The notes: a model not told the origin generated them from the sequence alone. 39,124 bases of DNA from Bacillota bacterium (GCA_023664625.1 JAMPFD010000018.1:1-39124), one strand, 5' to 3'. Shown: positions 8,200 through 18,079, counted from the first letter of the stretch. Translations and numbers: made by a program.

Positions 8200-9600
8200 A
8201 TGATTTCCGTAAAGAAAGAACTCACACGGCTGACAATGCCGATATTCATTGACATCGCATTGGTGCTCCTGCTCGGTGCCGTGGACACAGTCATGCTCTC
8301 ACAATACAGTGACGACGCCGTGGCAGCTGTAGGACTGGACAACCAGCTCGTATCACTCGTATTCCTCGTCTATAACTTCGTGGCAATGGGAGCGGCAATC
8401 CTCTGCGCCCAGTATTTCGGTGCGAGGGTGAAGACAAGGTTCGTCCAGATTGTCGGGATAGCACTCGGCGTGAACACACTGCTCGCCCTTATAACGAGTG
8501 CCGTACTGTTCCTGTGGGCAGAACCCATACTCCGGACCTTCGGACTGCGTGAGAATCTGATGGCCGACGGCGTGCTATACCTCAGGATAACAGGCGCGCT
8601 TTCATTTTTTCAGGCTGTCTCACTGACCATCAGCGGAGCCCTGCGTTCTACAGGGCGCCCGCTCTATCCGATGATTGCCACCGTCGCCGTGAACATCCTC
8701 AACATAGGCGGAAACTACGCCCTCATCTTCGGCAACTGGGGATGTCCTGCCATGGGAGTGGAAGGCGCGGCATGGGCAACGGCAGTGAGCCGCATAGTGG
8801 CCACACTCATCCTGCTCTGCACGCTGCCCGCACTGTGGCCGCGCGGCAGCAAGGTGTTCACAAACCCGCTCCGCATCGCCCTCCACCCTATGTACAGCAT
8901 ACGCCGGCAGGCGCTGGTGGTGAGCAACAATTTCCGCCCGTTCCCATGGGATGAGCTGAAGAATCTCTTCAAGGTGGGCATACCTGCCATGAGCGAAGAA
9001 CTGTCATACGCCCTCTCACAGATTGTCATCACATATTTTATCAACAAGATAAGTACGGAAGCCCTGACGACAAAAATCTACTGTTCGACCGTCATCACGT
9101 TCATCCTGCTCCTCAGCCAGAGCATCGTCCAGGGCGGAGACATCCTCGTCGGACAATACGTCGGACAACTGCGCTACCGTGCCGCCTATATCCTCGGCAA
9201 CTACATTGAGCGGTTTGCCATGCGCCTGACACTCGCCGTTGCGGCACTCCTCGCCGTCACAGGCAGGTTTATCCTCGAGGCCCTCACCGACAATCAGTGG
9301 ATCATAGAAACTGGAACTTATGTTTTCATCATCGACTGGTTCCTCAGTTACGGCAGGGTCAAGAATGTCTTCGCCTGCGGAACGCTCCGCGCGGCGGGTG
9401 ACGTGGTCTATCCTGTCATTGTCGGAGTCATATCCCAATGGATCATCGCCGTGGCACTGGCATGGGTCATAGGCATCCCCATGGGCTTCGGGCTCCTCGG
9501 CTTCTGGGTGGCCTTCGCACTCGACGAGAACTTCCGAGGCATCATCCTCATGCGACGGTGGCACAGCAAACGATGGCAGGGAAAGGCGTTTACGGCATGA
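8200..9600 (+). CDS. MATE family multidrug/toxin efflux transporter
   Basis: This inner-membrane antiporter is expected to expel cationic or aromatic compounds using a Na+ or H+ gradient. The 466-residue product has about 12 hydrophobic segments in two similar halves. The first starts LTRLTMPIFIDIALVLLLGAV with the early DTVMLSQYS loop typical of MATE proteins. The second starts near residue 265 with LFKVGIPAMSEELSYALSQI. The segment SGALRSTGRPLYPM at about residue 146 matches the conserved loop of the family, and its repeat CGTLRAAGDVVYPV occurs near residue 395. The start at 8200 follows no obvious Shine-Dalgarno site. No close co-directional partner exists. The PUL begins 600 bp downstream, with its own promoter candidate, so a functional link to it is not shown. 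Confidence 0.92.
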   Translation: MISVKKELTRLTMPIFIDIALVLLLGAVDTVMLSQYSDDAVAAVGLDNQLVSLVFLVYNFVAMGAAILCAQYFGARVKTRFVQIVGIALGVNTLLALITSAVLFLWAEPILRTFGLRENLMADGVLYLRITGALSFFQAVSLTISGALRSTGRPLYPMIATVAVNILNIGGNYALIFGNWGCPAMGVEGAAWATAVSRIVATLILLCTLPALWPRGSKVFTNPLRIALHPMYSIRRQALVVSNNFRPFPWDELKNLFKVGIPAMSEELSYALSQIVITYFINKISTEALTTKIYCSTVITFILLLSQSIVQGGDILVGQYVGQLRYRAAYILGNYIERFAMRLTLAVAALLAVTGRFILEALTDNQWIIETGTYVFIIDWFLSYGRVKNVFACGTLRAAGDVVYPVIVGVISQWIIAVALAWVIGIPMGFGLLGFWVAFALDENFRGIILMRRWHSKRWQGKAFTA

Positions 9601-9666
9601 TGCCAGACCCCATCCGGACAGACAGATTCCCGGAACTGCTTTCTGCAAAGTAGGGATAAATAAAAC

Positions 9667-9754
9667 AAAAGGTAACCTTTGACACCATAAAAGGTAACCT
9701 TTCGCGTGGTAAAAGATAACCTTTTATGATGTAAACCGTTACCTTTTACCACGC
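9667..9754 (+). repeat. Four-unit palindromic array with 22-bp period
   Basis: Units start at 9667, 9689, 9711 and 9733. The first two contain the palindrome AAAAGGTAACCTTT. The third reads AAAAGATAACCTTTT and the fourth AAACCGTTACCTTTT. Each core is followed by a variable eight-base segment. Across units 2-4, GCGTGGTAAAAG (9704-9715) pairs as an inverted repeat with CTTTTACCACGC (9743-9754). It lies just after the MATE stop and well before the SusC promoter. Function unknown: a terminator, protein-binding array or repetitive DNA are all possible. Confidence 0.8.
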
Positions 9755-10123
9755 TTTGCGTACAGGGGCAAGCCCTCCTTGCCTATTTCCCTGAATATCG
9801 GCAACATGCACGGCACACCTTGGCTCCCGGAAGGCAGCTCCGCATATCAGCCCCGACAACTCTGGGAACCATACGCGGCAGAAACGGCGGCGAGAGGCAC
9901 CAGCCTCACATCACCGCACGCCATTGCAGCCAAATATAAGCATGAGGACAGAAAGGAACTGCTTATGAGTGTGAACACGACTATTTTTATTTAGGCAAGA
10001 GACTAATGTGAAAATCACATATTTTTGTAGACAAAATGCCGAAATAGGAGTATTTTTGCCCGAATTAATCTTTTTTAACTATCATGACTTTTAACAAAAT
10101 AACATATTTTCATAAAAATGTAT
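9755..10123. other. Gene-free interval before the SusC gene
   Basis: The stretch is GC-richer up to about 9960 and then very AT-rich. A 71-codon open frame at 9779-9994 shows no protein-like features and is not called. No repeat or RNA structure was recognised apart from the promoter box at 10124. Confidence 0.5.
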
Positions 10124-10131
10124 TAACTTTG
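10124..10131 (+). promoter_or_regulatory. Candidate -7 box for the SusC/SusD operon
   Basis: TAACTTTG matches TAnnTTTG and sits 76 bp before the SusC start in AT-rich DNA. No TTTG lies at the expected -33 distance, which would fit an activator-dependent promoter. Confidence 0.5.
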
Positions 10132-10206
10132 TCACGGATTTTTATAGCTTCAACTATATTGTCTACGAGAAAAACATAATAAACAAAAACTAACATTATT
10201 CAATCA

Positions 10207-13200
10207 ATGACTGTAAATTTGAAATCCTTTCGAATCGCGCTTGTCTCGCTTTTTGCGATGATAGCAACGGCCATTCAGGCGCAAACCGTTACAGGTAATG
10301 TGAAAGATTCCACCGGTGAGGGAGTCATCGGTGCCACCGTCATGGAAAAAGGCACCAAGAACGGTACCATCACCGACATGGACGGTAATTTCACTATCAA
10401 CGTAGCCAAAGGCAAGACACTCGTTTTCTCATACATCGGTATGAAGGAGAAGCAGGTCAAGGTCACCGGCGACAGCCCTATCAATGTCGTAATGGAAGAT
10501 GACAACACGACTCTCAATGACGTCGTCGTCATCGGTTACGGCACAGTACGTAAAAAGGACCTCACCGGCGCGGTGGCTTCCGTAAACGCGAAGCAGATCG
10601 AGAACGTGCCGGTATCCAATGTAAGCGAGGCTCTCACAGGTAAGATGGCCGGCGTGAACATCACCACTACAGAAGGTTCCCCTGATGCTGACATCAAGAT
10701 CCGCGTGCGTGGCGGCGGTTCACTCTCACAGGACAACTCACCTCTCTACATTGTTGACGGATTCGAAGTGTCATCAATCAGCGACATCGCTCCGTCAGAA
10801 ATCGAGTCCATCGACGTCCTGAAGGACGCATCTTCAACAGCCATCTACGGTGCACGCGGTGCCAACGGCGTTGTCATCGTAACCACAAAGAGCGGAAAAG
10901 AAGGCAAGGTGCAAGTGGCAGTGAACTCTTCACTGGCTTGGAAGAAGGTCTCAAAATATGTAAAGACCATGTCTCCTTATGACTACGCCTACTACCAGTA
11001 CGAGCTCGGCAATGCCAACTACGGCAACTTCGACGACCTTGACATCTGGAAGTCTGTGGAAGGCACCGACTATCAGGACGAACTCTTCGGACGCACAGGT
11101 CTCCAGAAGCAGTTCAATGCCAACGTGTCCGGCGGTTCCAAGGATGTTAAGTTCAACGTCGGCTACAACCATATCGACGAGGAGAGCATCATGATCGGCT
11201 CCGGATACAAGAAGAACAACATCAACGCCAAGATCAATGCCAACATCAACCAGTGGCTGAAGTTTGACTTCCAGGCCCGCCTGGCCCACACACGCCTTGA
11301 CGGTCTCAGCGGCGGTGCCGACACCAACGAAAGCAACGCTTCCGGCTCCATTGTGGCAAACACCATCACATACCGCCCTGTCAACCCACTGTCTGAGAGT
11401 GCCGACGACGATGACGAGACATCTTCATCTTCAATGCGTTCTCCGCTGCAGCGTATCACCGACACATACAAGAAGCAGGAGCGTTTCCAGCAGTCATACA
11501 ACGGTGCCCTGACATGGAAGCCTTGGAAAGGATGGACATTCCGCACAGACTTCGGCTATACATGGAAATACAACAATACAGAGCAGGTATGGGGCTCAAA
11601 TGCCGCCGTAAACTCAAAGTACGGATATAACGGCCATCCTCAGGGACAGTGGATCAACCAGGACAACAAGAACTGGAAGAACTCCAACACCATCACCTAC
11701 GACACAAAGAAGCTGTTCACAAGCAACGACCATCTGAACGTAATGGTCGGCCAGGAGTGGAGCTATAGCGAGACAAAGACCCGCACAAACACATCAGTGA
11801 ACTTCCCTGAGTCGTTCACGACAAACGATGTACTGTCATACACCTCCACCGGTCTTGCACTTGACAACGAGGTCACACTGTCTGAACCTGAGACCATGCT
11901 CTCTTACTTCGGACGTATAAACTATACACTCGCAGACAAATACCTTCTGACAGCCACATTCCGTACCGACGGGTCATCAAAGTTCGGCAAGGACAACCGC
12001 TGGGGCTTCTTCCCTTCAGTGGCCTTGGCATGGCGCATCTCCGACGAGGCCTTCATGCAGGGCGCGTCAAGCTGGCTCTCAAACCTTAAGGCACGCTTGT
12101 CATTCGGTACTGCCGGCAACAACCGTATCAGCTCCGGTTCCATATCAATGCTGTACTCTCTGGCATCAAATACAAGCAAGGCTCCTTACTTCAACGAGGT
12201 CCGCGCTTCAATGCTGGCTCACAGCACACGCCTCTACAACCCTAACCTGAAGTGGGAGACGACAGTGACAAGAAACTTCGGTATCGACTACGGATTCTTC
12301 CGCGGACGTCTGAACGGCTCTCTTGACCTCTACTGGAACACTACCTCCGATCTTCTTATGCAGGTGACCATCCCGTCACAGACAGGCTACAGAACCCAGT
12401 ACCAGAACTTCGGCCAGACATCCAACAAGGGTGTCGAGCTTACTCTTAACGCCGTACTTGCCGACACAAAGAACTTCGGCCTCAACTTCAACGCAAACAT
12501 CGCTTACAACAGCATGAAGATTGACAAGCTCGAGCGCGGCGGCGGATGGCAGAGCTCCAGCTGGTCAGGTTCGACAATCTCACTGTATGAGGACTTCCTC
12601 ATCGAAGAGGGAGGCAAGCTCGGCGAGCTTTACGGCTACAAGACAAACGGATTCTATACTGTATATGATCCGGCAACAGGAACAGGCGATCTCATGCTGA
12701 ATGCAAAAGGACAGTGGGTATTTGCCGACCCTGCACGCAATGACAACCCTAAGACAGGTCTTAAGCCAGGTGCAATCAAATACGAGTATGACGAGAACGG
12801 CGAGATGATCAAGTCCAGACTCGGCAACACCATCGCACCTGTACAGGGCGGTTTCGGATTTGACGGCCGCTGGAAGAATTTCGACTTCAACGTATTCTTC
12901 AACTACTCTCTCGGCAACAAGATCGTGAACGGCAGTAAACTTGCCGCTTCGTTCAACAGCGGTTCCAAGAGAGAGTACAACCTCGTGAATGACTTTGCAA
13001 TAAACAACCGCTATACATACATTGATCCGGTTACAGGACAGAACCTTTCAAACATGAGTGCCGGTGCCATCGCCGAGTATGAAGGCGGCGCAGAGGCAAT
13101 CATGGCACGCCTGAACGAGATAAACGCAGGCGCTAACATCTGGAACCCTGCTTCCATGAGCACAATGTACATTGTCGACTATGCCGTGGAGAACGCATCC

Positions 13201-13443
13201 TTCCTCCGCCTGCAAAACGTAACCATCGGCTACAACCTGCCAAAGAACTGGCTCAGGAACATCTTCATCCAGAGCGTACGCGTATATGTGACAGGCTACA
13301 ACCTGCTGACATTCACGGACTATTCAGGCTATGATCCGGAAGTGGACACAAGCTCAAAGAAGAACCCTATGTGTCCGGGCATCGACTATGCAGCATATCC
13401 GAAGAGCCGTACATTCACAGTAGGACTCAACGTCACATTCTAA
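10207..13443 (+). CDS. SusC/RagA-family TonB-linked outer-membrane transporter
   Basis: This TonB-dependent beta-barrel imports an oligosaccharide captured by the SusD partner. The 1078-residue product starts with a signal peptide ending IQAQ (residue 26). A carboxypeptidase-D-regulatory-like domain follows (about 27-97: VTGNVKDSTGEGVIGATVME), then the TonB box-like segment DVVVIGYG at 105-112. The plug domain contains IYGARGANGVVIVTTKSGK near residue 215, a SusC hallmark. The 22-strand barrel ends SRTFTVGLNVTF with the expected terminal Phe. There is no N-terminal STN domain, so signalling to an anti-sigma factor is not expected. The SusD gene begins 22 bp downstream. Ligand is inferred as pectic glycan from the GH28 gene and the third gene of the operon, not shown directly. 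Confidence 0.97.
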   Translation: MTVNLKSFRIALVSLFAMIATAIQAQTVTGNVKDSTGEGVIGATVMEKGTKNGTITDMDGNFTINVAKGKTLVFSYIGMKEKQVKVTGDSPINVVMEDDNTTLNDVVVIGYGTVRKKDLTGAVASVNAKQIENVPVSNVSEALTGKMAGVNITTTEGSPDADIKIRVRGGGSLSQDNSPLYIVDGFEVSSISDIAPSEIESIDVLKDASSTAIYGARGANGVVIVTTKSGKEGKVQVAVNSSLAWKKVSKYVKTMSPYDYAYYQYELGNANYGNFDDLDIWKSVEGTDYQDELFGRTGLQKQFNANVSGGSKDVKFNVGYNHIDEESIMIGSGYKKNNINAKINANINQWLKFDFQARLAHTRLDGLSGGADTNESNASGSIVANTITYRPVNPLSESADDDDETSSSSMRSPLQRITDTYKKQERFQQSYNGALTWKPWKGWTFRTDFGYTWKYNNTEQVWGSNAAVNSKYGYNGHPQGQWINQDNKNWKNSNTITYDTKKLFTSNDHLNVMVGQEWSYSETKTRTNTSVNFPESFTTNDVLSYTSTGLALDNEVTLSEPETMLSYFGRINYTLADKYLLTATFRTDGSSKFGKDNRWGFFPSVALAWRISDEAFMQGASSWLSNLKARLSFGTAGNNRISSGSISMLYSLASNTSKAPYFNEVRASMLAHSTRLYNPNLKWETTVTRNFGIDYGFFRGRLNGSLDLYWNTTSDLLMQVTIPSQTGYRTQYQNFGQTSNKGVELTLNAVLADTKNFGLNFNANIAYNSMKIDKLERGGGWQSSSWSGSTISLYEDFLIEEGGKLGELYGYKTNGFYTVYDPATGTGDLMLNAKGQWVFADPARNDNPKTGLKPGAIKYEYDENGEMIKSRLGNTIAPVQGGFGFDGRWKNFDFNVFFNYSLGNKIVNGSKLAASFNSGSKREYNLVNDFAINNRYTYIDPVTGQNLSNMSAGAIAEYEGGAEAIMARLNEINAGANIWNPASMSTMYIVDYAVENASFLRLQNVTIGYNLPKNWLRNIFIQSVRVYVTGYNLLTFTDYSGYDPEVDTSSKKNPMCPGIDYAAYPKSRTFTVGLNVTF

Positions 13444-13465
13444 TCATCCGAAAACAACATTTACA

Positions 13466-15469
13466 ATGAAAAAGATATTATCATTAGCAATACTGTCTTC
13501 TGGCCTGCTGGGTATGGCGTCTTGTTCAGACTTCCTTGACCAGAAATCAGACTCCGCACTTATTACGGAGAATGTCTATGAGTCGCCATATTTCACTGAG
13601 CAGCGCATCAACCAGATCTTCGGCGACCTCATGCAGGACCGTACATACTCACAGGACCTTTCCATCACATGGAACATGAACACGGACTGCGAGCTCATCG
13701 ATGCGCTTGGCACAAATGCGTACACAGCGCAGAACAATGTCCGCTCAGCGGCAAACTACTGTGCAGCTCCGGGCTGGACTCAGCTTGACGCTTCCTGGAC
13801 GGCACAGTACGCTGCCATCGAGGACTGCAACGATGTCATCGCCGGAATCCGCAACAGTGCCATCATTAATGAGAACAACGCCAATGCACGCGCCATGAGG
13901 CGCCACCTCGGCTCGGCACTCACCCTACGCGCACTCACCTACAGAAACCTCTGCCGCTTCTGGGGAGATGTGCCTATGAAGCTTGAGACGACCCAGCCTG
14001 ACTTGTCAAACGCTTACCTCGGGAAAGTTGACCGTGACGAGATACTTGACGTAATGATAGCCGACCTTGAGGAAGCCGCAAAATACATGCCATGGGTGGG
14101 TGATGTGGCCGACTACACATCCGAGAAAGTCACAAAGGGATATACTCTCGGACTTTTGGCAGAGATTTGCCTGCAGCGCGCCGGATACGCCATCCGTGAA
14201 CAAGCAAAGCCCGGATACGAGACTGCACCGGAGAACTCTGACCCGAACTACCCGACACAGCGTCCAGACGCAGCCACACGCAAGGTTCTCTATGAGAAAG
14301 CCCTCGGCGCACTCTCAGAGATTATCCGCAGCGGCCGTCACCAGCTCAACCCTTCTTACGAGCAGCATTGGAAGAATATCTCCGCCCTGCAGCTTGACCA
14401 GGTTTATTATGAGGATATATTCGAAATTCCACAAGGACTTGGCGTAAGCTCTGAGCTTGGATACACTATCGGCGTACGTCTTTCCGGTATCACCACAACC
14501 TACGGCTACGGCAACTCTTCAGGAAAGATGAAAGTTACCGCTCCACTTCTCTACTCATATAAAGAGGGTGACACACGCCGTGACATTACCTGCTCAAACA
14601 TGGAAATCAAGCAGAACACCGATGCCGGTGCGCCCGGCTTCACACAGGAGTACCTGCTGAAGAATGCTCCGTTCGGAATGTATGTCGGCAAATGGGACGT
14701 ACGCTGGATGAGCGATGCATGGCTTAACCAGAACCTCGCTGCATCAGCAAAGATCGGCTACGGCATCAACCCTGTGCTGATGCGCTATTCACAGATTCTG
14801 CTCTACTACGCAGAAGTACTGAACGAGCTGGCAGGTCCTGACGGAACCTATGACGGTGACGCAGGCATTACAGCACGTCAGGCACTTGAACTGGTACACT
14901 GCCGTCCGTTCGACGCAGCCCACAAGGCCGATGCAAAGACTTATGTTGACAACCTGTCCTCAAATAAGGACGAGTTCTTCGAGGCCATCGTTGAAGAGAA
15001 CAAGTGGGAATTTGCAGGAGAAGGATACCGCAAGCACGACCTCGTGCGCTGGAACCTGCTCATTGACCGTACTCTGAAGATGAAGAAGCAGTTCCTTGAT
15101 GACCTTGCAAACGGTGTATATCAGGAAACCCTGTACTTCAACTATACTGATGATACAAAGGCACACATCGATATGTCCAGCATTACATGGAACGGTCTGC
15201 CGTCAGGCAAGACTGCCGCAGACTACGCCGGTTCCATGGACTCTTTCGGAAAGTGCAATCCTGACACAGAAACAGACACTCAGGTATATACCAACCTTCC
15301 GTATATCAACTGTGGCCTCACCGGTACTGCAACAGCAAAGCAGGCGCACTACAATAACAACTTCAACAACCTGAACCCTAACGAAGTCCAGAACCGCTAC
15401 CTGCTGCCTATCGGAAGCACCACGATAGCCGACTCAAACGGCGCGCTTAAGAACTCATATGGTTATTAA
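13466..15469 (+). CDS. SusD/RagB-family glycan-binding lipoprotein
   Basis: This surface lipoprotein caps the SusC barrel and binds the glycan. The 667-residue product has a lipoprotein signal peptide with lipobox MASC (Cys20) followed by SDFLD. Acidic residues after the Cys fit the surface-export signal of Bacteroidota lipoproteins. The helical TPR-rich N-terminal half includes RALTYRNLCRFWGDVPM near residue 153. The C-terminal RagB/SusD region includes NKWEFAGEGYRKHDLVRWN near residue 512, a conserved motif of the family, and it ends with NRYLLPIGSTTI. It is longer than most SusDs (500-600 residues), with an insertion in the last quarter. It lies 22 bp after SusC and 24 bp before the next gene. 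Confidence 0.97.
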   Translation: MKKILSLAILSSGLLGMASCSDFLDQKSDSALITENVYESPYFTEQRINQIFGDLMQDRTYSQDLSITWNMNTDCELIDALGTNAYTAQNNVRSAANYCAAPGWTQLDASWTAQYAAIEDCNDVIAGIRNSAIINENNANARAMRRHLGSALTLRALTYRNLCRFWGDVPMKLETTQPDLSNAYLGKVDRDEILDVMIADLEEAAKYMPWVGDVADYTSEKVTKGYTLGLLAEICLQRAGYAIREQAKPGYETAPENSDPNYPTQRPDAATRKVLYEKALGALSEIIRSGRHQLNPSYEQHWKNISALQLDQVYYEDIFEIPQGLGVSSELGYTIGVRLSGITTTYGYGNSSGKMKVTAPLLYSYKEGDTRRDITCSNMEIKQNTDAGAPGFTQEYLLKNAPFGMYVGKWDVRWMSDAWLNQNLAASAKIGYGINPVLMRYSQILLYYAEVLNELAGPDGTYDGDAGITARQALELVHCRPFDAAHKADAKTYVDNLSSNKDEFFEAIVEENKWEFAGEGYRKHDLVRWNLLIDRTLKMKKQFLDDLANGVYQETLYFNYTDDTKAHIDMSSITWNGLPSGKTAADYAGSMDSFGKCNPDTETDTQVYTNLPYINCGLTGTATAKQAHYNNNFNNLNPNEVQNRYLLPIGSTTIADSNGALKNSYGY

Positions 15470-15493
15470 TCAACAATAATAACAGCAAAAGAA

Positions 15494-17167
15494 ATGAAAA
15501 GTCTAAAAACTATAACATTGGCCGCTTCACTTTTGTTGGCGGGCGTATCTTTCACAGCCTGTACCGATGACAACGACTGGAGCGTTGACAGTGCCTTCGA
15601 CCGTCTCTTCGGTGTCAGTGACAAAATCTCGGTAGTCCCGGGTACAACAGACGCGGAGCTGACATTCCAGAGAGTACCTGATGCCAAATACTATATCGTA
15701 GAGGTCAGCACTCTTCCTCTCAGCGATGAGATTCCTCTACACGGTACAGAATCATCCATAGTATACGGTGAGGACGGAAGCATCACAAAGGCTCCTTACA
15801 TTATGAAAGGCCTTAACGGCGACACCCAGTACTATCTCCGCATAAAGTCCATGTCTGAGAACAAGGCAGAATCAAAATGGGTGTACTATAAAGACGGTGA
15901 AACATTCAAGACCCTTGCCGAACAGATCTTCAATGACCCTGTAGCAAGTGACCGTAAGGAAAACTCCCTGCGCGTTTCATGGCCTGCGAACAGTGAAGTA
16001 ACACATCTCGTCATCTCATACATGGAGGGCGAGGAGCAGATTTCTCAGGAGATCATCCTTGACGATAACGCAAAGGCGGCTGGAGAATATACTATCACAG
16101 GCCTTACTCCTTCCACAGCCTACACCATTGTCATCATGAACGGCGAGGCAAAGCGCGGCACATTGAACCTCAGCACTGCTGCGGCAATGCCGGAAGGCGA
16201 CTACAAGATAGAGCTGCCGTCTACTGTCACACGCATAACAGGTGCACTGCTTCAGGACATTCTCGCTCAGGCACAGGCAGAGACAGGCCTGGCAACTCCG
16301 GCCATCACTATCGGACTTACGCCAGACATGACCTATGACGTAGCCTCTATTTCAGAGGAGACAGGCGAGGACAGCAACCTGAAACTGCCGGACGGAGTAG
16401 CGTTCACTTTCTTCGGAATGGGCGGTGGCGAACCGGCTGTCCTTAACTGGAAGAAGAGCCTTGACCTTGTTGGCGGACATGCTTATATACGCTTTGAGAA
16501 TCTCACGATACAAGACGGAGGCTGTCAGTACCTCATTAACCAGAGTACAGCCACAGCCATTGGCCAGCTGACATTCACACAGTGTAATATCAAAGATTTC
16601 AACCGCTCACTTCTCCGTACACAAAGCGGCAATGTCACAATTGACGAAATTGTTGTGGACGGTTGTATATTGACAAATATGTCATGGGGTAACGGATACT
16701 CTGTATTCTATGTCGGAGACTCTAACACAAAAATAAGCAAACTGACATTAAGCAACTCCACATTCGACATATCACAGCGCAGCTTCATAGAAGCCACAAA
16801 GGCCGGAATTGGCAATATTTACATAAATGACTGTACGTTCTACAAGAATGTGGCCAGCGGCAGGTATCTCATAGACGCAAATGGACAGAAGACCAACATT
16901 GAGTTCAACAACACAATCCTTGGTATGTCCTACGACTACAAGGCTGCTGACGAGTCTTCCACATCTCGTGGTATACGCACAGGCGGAACAGCACTGTATA
17001 ACGGTTGCCTGCGTACAGCTGACTGCGTATATGGTTCCAACGACATTAAGGATCTCGAGAAGAGTTCATATAAGTCTGCCGACATATTCACAGACCCGGA
17101 CAACCATAACTTTACGCTGAAGATCAGCCAAAAGGTCGGTGACCCACGCTGGTACTCTGCAAACTAA
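15494..17167 (+). CDS. Surface lipoprotein with FN3-like domains and DUF4957/DUF5123-type beta helix
   Basis: This is the third gene of the PUL operon, occupying the position of SusE/SusF-like surface glycan-binding proteins. The 557 residues begin with a lipoprotein signal (Cys23 in FTAC) followed by TDDND, a strongly acidic surface-export signal. Two fibronectin-type-III-like domains follow (about 45-140 and 150-235, the latter with YTITGLTPSTAYTIVIMNG). A right-handed parallel beta-helix with repeated short strands (SKLTLSNSTFDI, GNIYINDCTFYKN) comes next. The C-terminus FTDPDNHNFTLKIS then GDPRW matches the DUF5123 ending seen in pectin-linked PUL proteins. No catalytic residues of a polysaccharide lyase can be assigned, so binding rather than cleavage is favoured. 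Domain names are recalled from family knowledge and not checked. Confidence 0.8.
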   Translation: MKSLKTITLAASLLLAGVSFTACTDDNDWSVDSAFDRLFGVSDKISVVPGTTDAELTFQRVPDAKYYIVEVSTLPLSDEIPLHGTESSIVYGEDGSITKAPYIMKGLNGDTQYYLRIKSMSENKAESKWVYYKDGETFKTLAEQIFNDPVASDRKENSLRVSWPANSEVTHLVISYMEGEEQISQEIILDDNAKAAGEYTITGLTPSTAYTIVIMNGEAKRGTLNLSTAAAMPEGDYKIELPSTVTRITGALLQDILAQAQAETGLATPAITIGLTPDMTYDVASISEETGEDSNLKLPDGVAFTFFGMGGGEPAVLNWKKSLDLVGGHAYIRFENLTIQDGGCQYLINQSTATAIGQLTFTQCNIKDFNRSLLRTQSGNVTIDEIVVDGCILTNMSWGNGYSVFYVGDSNTKISKLTLSNSTFDISQRSFIEATKAGIGNIYINDCTFYKNVASGRYLIDANGQKTNIEFNNTILGMSYDYKAADESSTSRGIRTGGTALYNGCLRTADCVYGSNDIKDLEKSSYKSADIFTDPDNHNFTLKISQKVGDPRWYSAN

Positions 17168-17237
17168 TGACAATTCTCACCCCGGCCGCAAACAGTTTTC
17201 CAACATCATAACCATTGACGGCGGGGCATAGAATACA

Positions 17238-17292
17238 AATCGGGCAGGACTGGAAACGAAAGTTTTTCATTCCTGCCCGATTCTTTTTATTT
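17238..17292 (+). terminator. Intrinsic terminator of the SusC/SusD operon
   Basis: A perfect 12-bp stem, AATCGGGCAGGA (17238-17249) with TCCTGCCCGATT (17271-17282), is followed by a T-rich tract to 17292. Confidence 0.88.
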
Positions 17293-17296
17293 CAAT

Positions 17297-17335
17297 TTCT
17301 CCAAAGACGATGTTCTTCTAATCGTCTTTGGAGAA
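17297..17335 (+). terminator. Second hairpin after the PUL
   Basis: A perfect 15-bp stem, TTCTCCAAAGACGAT (17297-17311) with ATCGTCTTTGGAGAA (17321-17335), has a 9-nt loop and AT-rich DNA after it (ttattt). It may be a back-up or bidirectional terminator. Confidence 0.6.
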
Positions 17336-17640
17336 TTATTTATACAATGGTTTTATTAAGCTGCATCCGCAACTGTGTCTACATGGCATTTGGCTCTCTG
17401 TGCCAATTGCAATAGCTTTGCACCGCAAGTAGGAAAGCTCCGGAGCCTGAAGCAAGAAGTGTTCTTTGGTATCATTAACCATACCATTACAGCAAATAAT
17501 CATTGAATGACAAGGGGAAAGAGTCAAAAAAAATCCTCTCTGTCACAGAACGAGACAAGTGTCAAATACCATGACATACACGTATATTCCTCCTATGTCC
17601 CCGCACACAGGGGCAATTATCCCATCGGCACCTGTCAGAG

Positions 17641-17946
17641 ATAATTCACCGTCGTAAATCAGCTTATACGAAGACGCAGGCGTTTTTTTAGGCGGTTAGT
17701 GTACGGAACCGAAGGAACAATACGGGCATTGTGACTGAGTGACAAGCGCTAACCGACAAAAAGAACGTTTTCGTTAAGCCAAATGAGCAGAGTTAAGTTC
17801 ACTTAAACTCTGCCATGGCGAGAAAAGGTAGAATGAAATTCAACGTTTTCGTTAAGCTCTGCCGGGGCGAGAAAAAGCAGGAAAAATTCCGACAAGGCTT
17901 AGTAAGAAACCATTATATCATAAAATAATTTTCAATAGTTACTTAT
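17641..17946 (+). mobile_element. MITE-like element, copy 2 (306 bp)
   Basis: This is homologous to the element at 21169-21591. The left end is a diverged TIR (ATAATTCACCGTCGTAAATC), then GGTTAGTGTACGGAACCGAA (with GGCGG before it), then CGGGCATTGTGACTGAGTGA. A full 78-bp hairpin unit (17764-17841) and a unit lacking the palindromic core (from 17842) follow. The right TIR is TCAATAGTTACTTAT. It encodes no protein. It is shorter than copy 1 because the first hairpin unit and part of the second are missing. Confidence 0.75.
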
Positions 17947-17986
17947 GATTATATATAGGTATCATGGAGTTGAGACATCAAGGATT

Positions 17987-18079
17987 ATAGGTAACTGCCG
18001 CAAATTAGTTCATACAGAAAATTAACGGTGTTTTCAGTGTATTCCACTCCACTATAAAAAATCTCCAATAGATACTTAA
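17987..18079 (+). mobile_element. MITE-like element, minimal copy 3 (93 bp)
   Basis: The left end ATAGGTAACTGCCGCAAATT corresponds to the left TIR of copy 1. The right end, read in reverse complement, is TTAAGTATCTATTGGAGATT and corresponds to the same TIR. Almost none of the interior remains. It lies 40 bp after copy 2. The remaining DNA to 18284 holds no gene that I can support. Confidence 0.6.

Noticed and set aside
9016..9648. A 210-codon minus-strand frame opposite the MATE gene
   Set aside because: It is antisense to a conserved membrane protein gene; the Asp/Glu-rich product is a mirror of its hydrophobic codons.
9667..9754. CRISPR array
   Set aside because: The repeats are palindromes of 14 bp with eight-base gaps, not 24-37 bp repeats with long unique spacers, and no cas genes are present.
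9779..9994. A 71-codon plus-strand frame before the SusC gene
   Set aside because: No protein family, signal or ribosome site; composition looks like non-coding intergenic DNA.
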